A program made the position numbers and the translations under genes. From Sophora flavescens (Eukaryota; Streptophyta; Magnoliopsida; Fabales; Fabaceae), in assembly GCA_030762895.1 (NCBI GenBank), contig CM061062.1:137437104-137501103 (forward strand): a DNA stretch of 64,000 nt, read 5' to 3'. Position 1 is the stretch's first letter, and the number at the start of each line of letters is the position of its first letter. Under the pieces are notes generated by a model that saw only the letters and a list, made by a program, of their open reading frames with translations, was not told the origin of the DNA and did no database searches. Below are positions 21,886-33,300 of this stretch, piece by piece.

Positions 21886-23422
21886 TGTTGGAACCAAAGT
21901 GATTTGGATTAATAATCTTTGAGTTTTGATGTTAACAAAAATGATTAAATTTGCATGGAAAAGTTTTAGTTGAGATCTAACATGCTTTATCTAGTCTTAC
22001 AGGATTGTTAAAAATATATAAGTTATGGAAACCTTGAATAAGTTTCCTTAATCTGCTTGGACTTAGATTGTGAATCTGCATCCACTCGTGTAGACGAGCT
22101 GCTCAAAACGTTTGGTAAATAGATTTATTTATTTATATATTTTAGTAGATGGGATAATAAAATACTCTCAGTAGACGGGAACTTTAATTTCTATGAGTAT
22201 ACAAGCTTAAATGTCACGTCAGTATATGTAGATTAAAAATAACTCACTGAAATATAGCAAGTCCAAAGACTTGATGATAGACGAGAGGATGTGCCACGTC
22301 AGTAGACGAGCGAAAAGAAGACTGCAAGTCCATAGACTTGGTTTTACCCATGAGCGTGTAGACTTAGTTTTTAAGTAGACGATCTCTTTTTCATGTAAAT
22401 TTTCATATGCTCTGTCAAGCTAAGTAAATGCTACCTCGACCATATAGAAATATTTATTTCAAATGATTGATATTTATTTCAAACGAATGTTGGTCCTTCC
22501 TATTTGTTTTATCTGTTTTAATGCTTTGTTTCTTTGTGAGAGAAACATAGTACCATCAAGGAAATGCAAAAAGCAACATAGTTCAATGAGGAAATGTAAA
22601 ACGCTCTGTACCCTGTCATCTTTACTGCTGAATTAGCTGGAATTTTCACAAAGGAGGAAAGACAGTTTTCAAGTTGCAATTGCTCGTAGCCAGGACCTCC
22701 ATTTCGTGCAAAAGTGATAACCAAGAGTACATTTCACAATGGCCACGATCAAGCTATCAGTCACAACGGATATTATGCATTTAATGCTATCTCTAAACGG
22801 GAATATTAAAAACAACCGTTGAAGTTTTTCAAGTAAAGAAGAAGGTCACTGTAAATAGAAGACCTCAACCTCTGAAGAACAAATTTTACCAGCTGAACTT
22901 TTGCCAATCTACAAGATCTCATTCTTTTATTCTTTCAAGAGCAAAAGACTGTAATTCTTTAGCTTGAATATTGTTGTAATATTCAACCGATCTTAAACTT
23001 TAATATCCTCACACATAGTGAGTTAGAAGATCAAAAGCAAACAATCTCTTTGTTAGAGAGGTGAATACTTGTAGCCTGGAGAGGTGTTGAATACTTGATG
23101 TAATCTATTCTGAGAAACAGTGGAGTAAAACCTTCAAGTCGAAGGAACTAGACGTAGCTCTCGGTTGGAAGAGAGTGAACCAGGATAAAACACTTCCATG
23201 AATCTTATAATCCCTTAACTCTTCAGTTTTATTTGTTCATACTAACTGTGGGGATTTGAACTTGTTTTTGTTAAGCTTTTTAAAAGATCATTTTGTGTGT
23301 TCTTCTGCCTTTTATTCTTTGTGTGAGAAAATAAGTTTTCAAAAAGGTTGTTTTCAAAAATTATTAACAAACACAATTCACCCCCCCCCCCCCCCCTTCT
23401 GTGTTTGCTTGTGTCAACTTCA
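21886..23422 (+). repeat. 5' LTR of the SIRE-like element (1537 bp)
   Basis: It starts TGTTGGAACC and ends CAACTTCA just before the primer site. The first ~360 bases are repeated at 46221-46607. It contains several copies of TAGACGAG or TAGACGGG, and a run of 16 C residues (23381-23396) close to the 3' end. Confidence 0.88.
23381..23396 (+). repeat. Poly-C tract (C16) near LTR end
   Basis: Sixteen consecutive C residues lie 26 bases before the LTR end. A second LTR fragment has C18 at 36797-36814 in the equivalent place. The tract could form an i-motif, with a G-quadruplex on the other strand. Confidence 0.95.
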
Positions 23423-23424
23423 GT

Positions 23425-23436
23425 TGGTATCAGAGG
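23425..23436 (+). promoter_or_regulatory. Primer binding site, initiator tRNA-Met type
   Basis: TGGTATCAGAGG is complementary to the 3' end of plant initiator tRNA-Met (usual form TGGTATCAGAGC), two bases after the LTR. It fixes plus orientation. Confidence 0.9.
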
Positions 23437-23493
23437 TCAGCCTCGAAAGGGTTGAGCATCTAACAAGTGTTGAGGGAGTACAATCCAACAACC

Positions 23494-24845
23494 ATGGATG
23501 CATAAGGACAAGCTATCAACAAACCTCCTCTCTTTGATGGAACTAATTATGACTACTGGAAGAAGAGGATGACGGCCTTCTTAGATGCACAGAACGTAGA
23601 TATTTGGGAGCTAATTGAAACCGGCTACATAAAGCCAAGAGGTGAAGCTGGAGCTACTTTCCTTAGAGCCCAAAGGACCCAAGGGCTGAAAAATCAACAT
23701 CAGCTCAATCTAAAAGCTAAGTACTATCTCATGTGTGCCATCACTAGATCTTAACATGACAAGGTTCACAGCTGCAACACTGCCAAAGAAATCCGGGATA
23801 CTCTTGCCCTAGCTTATGAGGGTTCATCTCAAGTAAAGGAATCAAAGATAAGCATGTTGTTTTGCCAGTATGAACTATTTAAAATGGCTGACCTTGAAAC
23901 AATAGATCAAATGTTTGGAAGATTCTAAACTATCACCAACAGTCTCAGATCTATCGGCAAAACTTATGAAAATAGAGACCATGTTAGAAAGTTTCTGAGA
24001 AGTTTATCAAAGCAATGGAGACCCAAGGTTACTGCTATTCAGGAAGCCAAAAATCTGAATACTCTTTCTCTAGTAGAGCTTCTTGGATCTCTCAAAGTTC
24101 ATGAACTTAAACTGAATGAAGAAGACACTCCAGATAAGGAAAGTCTATTGCCCTAAAGGCAAAGAAAACGAGTTCATCAAAAGTTCTCAAAGCTGCTGAA
24201 TCTTCAGATGATGCTAGAACTTCAAATAGTGATGAAGGATCAGATGAAGATGAACTATCTTTCATCTCCAGAAAGATTCAACACATGTGGAGAAAGAAAG
24301 GAGACTTTAGGAAGAATCAGTTCAACAAAATTTTTTCCAAGGAGAAGTCAAACTCCAACGAAAAAGATCCACCCTTGTGCTTTGAATGCAAGAAGCCTGG
24401 TCATTTCAAAGCTGATTGTCCTGATCTAAAGGACAAAAAGAAGTTCTTCAAAAAGAAGAAGGGTTTAATTGCTATTTGTCTCATGGCTGACACGTCATCA
24501 GAAAGTGAATACACTGATGCAGAGGTAATGGACTCTGATCCGCCCACTCTTCAAAATGCATTTGATGAATTATTGCATGAGTCATCCATACTATCTCATG
24601 AGTATAAAAGTATCAAAAAGAAGTTTACAAAACTATCAAAAGAATATGATAAGGTTTGCATGGAAAAACAAAACTTTAAAGATGAAAATGACAAACTAAA
24701 ATCAGAGAATGTCAGTCTAACTGACAAACTCGAGTGTGAGCCCGATGTTTCTTGTGAAGTTACAAAATTGAAACAAGATGTGATGTATTTGACAGACACT
24801 CTGTCAAAGTTTGTAGGTGGCTCAGATAAGCTCAGTCTATATTAA
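23494..24845 (+). pseudogene. copia gag (UBN2-type) with zinc knuckle, degenerate
   Basis: From the ATG at 23494 the frame reads 'PPLFDGTNYDYWKKRMTAFL' (the UBN2-type copia gag start) after an early stop at codon 4. 'YYLMCAITRS', 'DTLALAYEGSSQVKESK' and 'FRSLSKQWRPKVTAIQEAK' follow with two further stops. The C-terminal part (24285-24845) carries a CCHC knuckle at 24378-24419 ('CFECKKPGHFKADC') and a Lys/Glu-rich coiled-coil-like tail. Gag coats element RNA in active relatives. Confidence 0.85.
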
Positions 24846-25000
24846 GATATTCTAGGTCACCTAATGATAAATATGGCCTTGGTTATGACAAGGAGAAGCA
24901 TGAAGCATCTCATAAAAAGTCAAAACCACATACACATCATAGAGCTTCAAAAGCTCCAGATAAACATGCTAAAACTAAGTCAAGCCCGTCCAACACCGTT

Positions 25001-27359
25001 TGCAAAGTGTGTGGAAAAAGTGGGCATGTTACATCTAGATGCATACATAATAAACACGCTAAACAGTCTCGTCCAGTGACCACTAACAAGAAAGGACCCA
25101 AGTCAGTTTGGGTACCTAAAGATAAGATAATACCTGTTGTAGATTTGCTTAACAACAGGAAAGAAACAAACATCTTGGTACTTGGACAGTGGGTGCTCAC
25201 GTCACATGACGGGAGAAAGGTGTATATTCCAAGACCTTAGACACAAAGATGGTGGTTGGGTTACTTTTGGAGGAAACCAGAAAGGGAAGATCATTGGTGT
25301 AGGTAAAATTGGTAAACATCCTTTTCCCTCCATTGATAATGTTCTTTTGGTAAATGGTTTAAAACACAATCTGCTGAGCATAAGTCAATTATGTGACAGT
25401 GGATATGATGTTTCTTTTGATAAGAACATGTGTAATGTCAAAAAGGATGATGGATCACTTTTATTCAATGCTAAGATGCAAAACAATTTGTATAAGATTG
25501 ACTTGGAGGATCTCTCAAATCAAAGTGTCTCATGTCTAGTGTCCATTGAAGATGGGCGATGGATTTGGCATAAAAGGCTAGGTCATGCAAGCTTAAGGTT
25601 AATTTCAAAGCTAAATAAGCATAACCTCGTGAGAGGGCTACCAAACCTTAAGTTCAAATCTGATGCTCTCTGTGATGTATGTCAAAAGGGAAAACAAGTG
25701 AAAGGTTCTTTTGAATCTAAGAACGTTGTTAGTACCAATAGACCACTAGAATTGCTACACCTTGATCTCTTTGGTCCAACAAGAACTGCTTCTGTCAGTG
25801 GTAAGAAATATGGTCTAGTCATTGTAGACAACTACACTAGATGGACATGGGTTATCTTCCTAGCTCACAAGGATGAGTCTTTCAAGGTCTTTTCTATATT
25901 CTGCAAATGTGTACAAAATGAAAAAGGCTTGTGTATCACTTCAATCAGAAGTGACCATGGGGGAGAGTTTGAAAATGAGCTATTTCATAAGTTCTGTGAA
26001 GAAAGTGGTATTCTTCACAGCTTCTCTATATCTAGAACACCATAGCAAAATGGTGTGGTAGATAAAAATAACATATTTCTTCAAGAGATGGCTAGAACTA
26101 TGCTCAATGACAACTCTGTCCCTAGAGACTTCTGGGCTGAAGCTGTTAATACTGCCTGTTACATTCAGAACATAATATACATTAGACCAATCTTGAACAA
26201 GACTCCTTATGAATTGTGGAAAGGATGAAAACCCAACATTTCATATTTTCATCCTTTTGGTTGTAAATGTTATATATTAAATACTAAATATCAGTTAGGT
26301 AAGTTTGATGCAAAAGTAGATAATTGAACACTGTTAGGATATTCTGAAACATCAAAAGGTTTTAGAGTTTATAATTCTAGAACTCTAGTAGTAGAAGAAT
26401 ATATTCATATCAAGTTTGATGACAAGCAGCTTGATAAGAAATTATCAGAGCTAGATGAAGCTTTTGCAGATCTTGATCTAAATATCTCAGGAGATACAAC
26501 AGAGGTAAAAGCTGATGATCAAGTGGACGACCCTTATCAACAACCAGAAACCTCCACTTCTCAACAGGATACTGTTCATAGATCTTGGTACTTCAAAATT
26601 TATCATCCATAAGATCAAATCATTAGAAACCCCAATGATAAGCTAAGAACCAGATCAACTTTTAGAAAGCAGAAAGATTCTGCACTAGTCTCCGAATTAG
26701 AACCAAAGATAGTAGACGAGGATCTGCTGGACGATGGTTGGATTCTAGCTATGCAAGAAGAACTGAATCAGATTGAGAGAAGTGATGTTTGGACTCTGGT
26801 ACCCTTGCCTAAGGACAAATCAGTTATTTGAATAAAATGAGTCTATAGAAACAAGCTTGATGAGAATGGTAAGGTGGTAAGAAATAAAGCAAGACTTGTT
26901 GCACAAGGTTACTCTCAAGAAGAAGGTATAGATTATACTGAAACTTTTGCACCTGATGCTAGATTAGAAGCAATTAGGATTTTAATTTCATTTGCTGCAA
27001 ATCATAGCATTATGCTTTTTCAAATGGATGTTAAGAGTGTTTTTCTAAAATGGATTTATTAATGAAGAAGTATGTGTAAAGCAACCTCCGGGTTTTGAGA
27101 GTGAAACCCAACCTGAACATGTATATAAGCTTAAGAAAGCATTATATGGCCTTAAACAAAAATCTAGAGCTTGGTATGACAGGCTAAGTTCATTTCTAAA
27201 GGAAAATGGATTTAATAGAGGTACAACCTTATTTAGAAAGCCCATTAAATCTATTTTCATAATTGTACAAATATATGTTGATGACATAATCTTTGGTGCT
27301 ACTGATGAATCTCTATGTAAAGAATTCTCTAAGCTTATGCAGAAAGAGTTTGAAATGAG
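25001..27359 (+). pseudogene. copia pol: protease, integrase, reverse transcriptase, degenerate
   Basis: A second CCHC knuckle (25001-25042) precedes protease 'LDSGCSRHMTG' at about 25180. GAG-pre-integrase follows with 'HKRLGHAS' and 'CDVCQKGK'. The integrase core shows Asp in 'LHLDLFGP' and Asp in 'SDHGGEF'. In the third catalytic block a stop replaces a Gln codon and the usual Glu is Asp ('NGVVDKNN'). RT begins near 26700 with 'WTLVPLPKDKSVI', has 'ARLVAQGYSQEEGIDYTETF' and reaches 'YVDDIIFGATDES'. There are at least six stops and a frameshift near 27050. The frame breaks at 'KEFEMS', where a TGTAACACC element begins. Confidence 0.9.
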
Positions 27360-30300
27360 TGTAACACAGCGATTTTTACTGTTCTTTAATATCGATAAAT
27401 ATATACATATATTTGTTTATATTTTTATCCGAGACCTAGAAAATGATTTTTAATAAAAAAAATCATATTTATACACTACTTTATCGTAGAGAGTTACGGT
27501 AAAAATTTAGGTTTAAAATTCAGACAAAACCAAGTCTGCGTTTTAACTGACAGTAAGATTTTACTGAGCAGAAAATCTAATTTTGACCTGAGATCGAAAC
27601 CGTTTAGATTTTTATTTTATTTCCAACCATAGTGGTTATTTTTAAAATTTTCAAAAAAAGAGGTTATTATACGATAATCGGGAAAGTACTCGACGATCGG
27701 GGATCGATGGAATCGAGAACGGAGGTGCAGGGACAAAACCTGATGCCGGGTGGATGAGCACAATGAGTCATCTATGGGGGTGAGTCACAGGGGTTAGTCA
27801 TCTTGCATTAAATGCAAGTGATGATGGTTATATGTAAAAAGACCAAAATGCCCTTGATCTTTAAGTGAAATTCCAAGAATGTCCCTAAGTGAATTTTGAC
27901 CGAAATACCCTCTAAAACTACTCAATTACGTGCAGCCCCTCCACTAAATCAAACTCATTTTATTTTGATTTCATTTCATCATCTTTCTCTCAAAAACCCT
28001 AATCGGGTAAAAAAAATGGAACCAGACAAGAATGTGCAGAGATATACCGGGAGAACAGAACGACGAGTCATCCATGATGACTCGAGGAATGAGTCACCAT
28101 AATGACTCACCAAAACCATTAATGTGCATTTATGACAATTAAATGTGAAAAGACTAAAATACCCCTAACCTAACCATCCTAGTTAAATGACAACCATGAT
28201 TAAGGCAACACATTATCAAATTAGCTTCTTCTTCCTCACATGTGGTCACAATTTAGCCACACCTCCTACTCACCATAACCACTCATTTATCATGATGACT
28301 TCAAGTGAAATGACCAATTTACCCCTAAGTTAACCTATCCTATGTTTGGTTAATTTAACCATGGTTCACAAGACAATTTCAAATTGAATTCTCCTCCTTC
28401 ATGTGGTGTAGAACACGGCCACATCACCCTAGGAATACCATCACCACACATTCATTTCCTAGCTTCATGATTCATCAACTAGCTAGGTTATTATACTATA
28501 TTTTCTAACTAAGCTTTGGTCATCTTTCACCATGGTTACCAACCACATTTAGGCCCATTTGGTTCATGAAGCCCATGGCCTCTCCTCTATAAAAGTCCAT
28601 CCCCATTTCATTTTTGCTCCTTCACAAGTGTTCATCTCTATTCTTCATTTTCCTACACAAAAACTCGAAGTTCTTCATAGTGATTTACAAAGGAACTCAA
28701 AGATCTTCATTAATTCTTGAAATTCCAAAGGTATAGCCTTATGATCCATGATGATACCTTCACTTCTCTTCACAAATTTTCTTCCTATCCCAAGTTTTCT
28801 TCAAATTCCAATTTCTAGATCTAGTTTTTCAAATAATTCTAGAAAATCATAGAAAAATCATTTTAATGTGAGATCAATTTCTATGATCTTCATATGACCT
28901 CTATATTCATCGTCCAAGAGCTTGAAAAATTTAGATATCCCTAGCTATTTCTTTCCAACATAGCCGAACCTATGCTCAAATGGGTTTAGGTGATTTTCTT
29001 CATTCTTTAACTTGTTTCTTGTTGATTGATCATGGCTAGGTTTTGGTGGACAAAACCGTGGCCTACCTTGCTTGGTTTAGCTTGTGTTTGTTTGATCTTC
29101 AAGTGGTCTTCAAGAGGTATGGGGGAGATTACCACTATCCTACCTTAAAGTATATATGTTGATGGTTTAATTAGTGTATATATGGTCTTGTAATTCCTAA
29201 GTATAAAAGTTTTATATTTTATTGCATATGTGTGTGATCCTCTTGTAGGATTTGATTTGATGCTTGGTTGTGATATGGTATGATAGATGTTGGTTTTAAT
29301 TCTAATGATCTCTAATTGAAACCTTGGTTGTTGTTTGATTGAATTGTTAAAAAAATGCTTAACATGGTTATTTAAGGCCATTTGGTCATAACTGTTTTAA
29401 TGGGTGTCATGACGATTTAATTTTTTTGGGTAATTTTTATAAGGATTGAATTAATATATAAGAGTATAGAAATTGGTTTGGATTGATTTGGATGTGTATA
29501 TTGAAAGATATGTATTTATGAGTCCTTAGGGATTAATATGCAATTTCTGAGAATTTCAGTGGCTGCACTGAAATTCATATTCTTGTGTGTTAAGATTGTA
29601 TTCCTTGATGAGACAAAACCATAGAAATTGGTTTGGTGTTAATTGGATTAATACATAAAAAGATATAAGCTTTTTAGTAAACAAGAACTTTTTTGCAAAT
29701 ATTGTAAAATATTGGGGCAGAAATATAATTTTTGGAAATTTGAGGGCAACTGAAAAATATTTCTAAAGAATTTGGTTTGGTGTGATTTGAATTTATAAAT
29801 AAAAAGTTATAAAGTTTTAAGTGAATAAGGACAATTTTGTAATTATTGAAAGTTGAGGGACTAAATTGTAATTTTCAAAAATTAAAGTAATTGGATAGTT
29901 AGAAACTTTTTTTGTAACATCATTCTCGGGAACTACATCGTAAGTGGCATTTTAAGGCCGAAAAGTAAGTTAATTAAAATTGGCTATAAAAGAATGGGGT
30001 AACTTTTTTCTTTTTAGTAAGTCGTAAATGTAACTACTTTGTTTTAAATGAATGGACAATCAAATATTCCATTATCACAATTTGGACCATAAGTTCGAAA
30101 ATCATTTACATAATACCCAACCCGACTCATAAACATAAATCATAGAACGTACAGACTCAACATAAAGATGTGGAGACGCAACTCCTGAAATATAAGATAC
30201 TTGGAGTCATAGCTCCATAGACAGTTACATTAACTCCCAAACATACCCAGCTGGACAAACTAAAATAGAATAAACAATCCTTTCTCATACATCGCAAGAA

Positions 30301-33300
30301 AGACAAACCCAACTGACGAGATCTAGTGAAAACTCTATTTGAGTTCACTACCGACGTCGTCACAAAAGACTCTACTAGAGTTACTACAACAGTAACTCTA
30401 GAACCAAAACCCTTTCCACTTCCAAGAGGAAAAACATGGTCTACGAACCATCGACAGTATGAAAGACATCCACTAGAAATTCCACCATAGCGTCCACAAG
30501 CTCGAACCTCAATGCGTCAGTCAAGCGACATCTTGATGTCTCAATCTTCTCAAAAGAGTACAGAAGGCACACAGCCAGCCAACATAGGCAGTATAAAAAT
30601 AAGGAGGCGAGATTTCCATTTATCTTACACATAAGGCAGACATGCAGTGGTACGACTCTCAGGTACGTACAATTAACAATTATCAATCATATCTACACTC
30701 ATAACAAAACAATAATGTTTCACAGAAACATGACCACAGCACCGCATTTTACTAGATAGAAGACATCTAAGACTTGAGGAATGACCTCTGAATTCTTATA
30801 CCATGGTTTTACGAACAGTCGGACAGAGTGGTTCGGAGGATTGTTCCGGAGGTACCAGCCTTTGGTAATAAAGAATACGTCAATAGAAGAGGGCATGCTC
30901 GTCATAGGCTTTTTCAGGAACATCCTACACTACTAGAAAAGACGTAGTGTCTAGTCGAGTATGTTGGTGCATTGCAAGATCACCACGCCACAGAGGAGCT
31001 ACCAACTGGGCCTATGTGAGTATTTCATACCCCCGATACCCCTATAATAAGCAGGATTCGCCACTACGGAATTCGTACCCAAATTAAAGTGTTAGCTCTT
31101 CTCCTAGGCACAACGGCCTTACAAAACATAGTTTCACTATGTGTTTAGGCAAAATTGTCGGAACATGCATTCTTCTTGTCTTTCCATCGGATAACATCTT
31201 GATTCCATTGGAATTCTTTCAACGTGCTTTCTCAGATGCTAGATATTCTTGACATCGAGTGGAAGTTCTCAAGTAACCTTTCATCTTTGTGTAAAGATAT
31301 CTTAAAACACTTGATTAAAAGTCCTAACGCATTATGAGATTGGAACACAAGTCCAATTATTTATTTCTCTGTACTTTTCTAACTGAGCCTTTTTCTTTGT
31401 CTTCCAAGAAAACAAATCATTTTGAGTCCATTAAATTTTATGGAATATGGATAATAAATTATCCATACTTTATGACATAAGGTCGTGTTCCACCCCATGT
31501 CATAAATTATTACGTTCGTATTTTCATTAAGTCATTCATGACTTAGGTTTTTCCATTTACTTGAAATACTAGTCTTAAAGACTAAAATTCTCTTTTGTCT
31601 TAAAACTAAAATATTTGGTTAAAACCAAACCATTTTGAAATCAGATTCCATTAAAGTAAATAAGTACTAAATTCCTTAAAACAGTTTCTTGAAAAACATC
31701 GAAACTCTTAAAATACAGTTTTACCGTTTTTTTTATTGTATTTCAACTTAAATTCCATATTTTCACAAATATAATTATTTTTATCAAATCCTTTAATTTC
31801 CTAAGTTACCATACTTATGTTAAAGTATTAGAATACTAATTTCAAACTCTACATCATTGTTTTCTCAAATATCTTTAAAAACGTTTGACGATGGTTTCCC
31901 GCTTTTTACTGGTTTTAGGCTCAAAAGCCATACTTTTGAAAACATGGTTCTTCACCTCAAATCTATTACTCACCTAGGTTATAATACTCATACTAAGATG
32001 TTGAAACACTGCTTTTACAGTTTTCCTTTTCATGTATACAAAATTCCTAAAAATTTGACCCAACATCATTAAGTATGTAAATCACGTAAATCATTTTTTC
32101 AACGATTTTACACTCTAATAGTCCAAAACTCATTTTTGGAGTTTTAGAACAGTTTTATAGGCATGAAAAACAGTCTCTCATTGTCCAGTTAAATATATTT
32201 TCAAAAATTACAATTTAACCCCTAAACTTTCATTAATTGCAAAAAGATCCTTATTCACTTAAATCCTTATAACTTTTTATTTATCACTTCAAATCACACC
32301 AAACCAACTTCTTTAGAAATATTTTTCAGTTACAAAAAAAGCTTATAACTTTTTATGTATTAATCCAATTAACACCAAACCAATTTCTATGGTTTTGTCT
32401 CATCAAGGAATACAATCTTAACACACAAGAACATGAATTTCAGTTCGGTCACGAAAATTCTTAGAAATTACATTTTAGTCCCTAAGGACTTATAAAATCA
32501 TATCTTTTAATATACACATCCAAATCAATCCAAACCAATTTCTATATTCTTATATATTCATTCAATCCTTATAAAAATTATTTGAACTATTTAAATCAAC
32601 ATGAAACCCAATTAATCAGTTATGGCCAAATGGCCTTAAATAAATATATTAGGCATTTTTCTTACTAAGTCGAGCAAACAACAATCTTGATTTCAACTTA
32701 AGGTCATTAGAATCAAAACAACCGTATGACATATCATACCACAACCAAACATTAAATCAAATCCTTCAAGAGGATCACACACATATAAATCAATAATACA
32801 TAATCCTAACACTTAGGATTTACAAGACAACATACAATTACTTTAAACCACATACATATCTACATTAAGGTATGATAGTAGTAATCTCCCCCCTTACCTC
32901 TTGTAGATCACTTGAAAGTCAAGTAGTATAAGGATGTTGTTCGCCTAAATCACAAGGTTTTGAACCCACAAAACCTAGCCATGAGCAACCAACAAGAAAT
33001 CAAGTTAAAGATTGAAGAAAATCATCCTAGCCCACTTGAAAATAGGTTCGGCCAAGTCAAGAAGAAATAGCTAGGGATCTTTAAATTTTTCAAGCTCTTG
33101 GATAACGAAAATAGAAGTCATATGGAGATCATAGAAATTGATCTCACATTAAAAGGATTTTTCTATGATTTTCTAGAGATTTTTGAATTTCTAGATCTAG
33201 AAATTTGATCTTGAACAAAACACGGATTTAAGAAGAAAACACGTGATGAAAAGTGAAGGTATGATCATGGATCATAAGGCTATACCTTTGGAATTTGAAG

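Noticed and set aside
29145..31050. Several minus-strand frames of 60-80 codons
   Set aside because: They lie in long-LTR-like units, are not conserved between the inverted copies, and have no domains.
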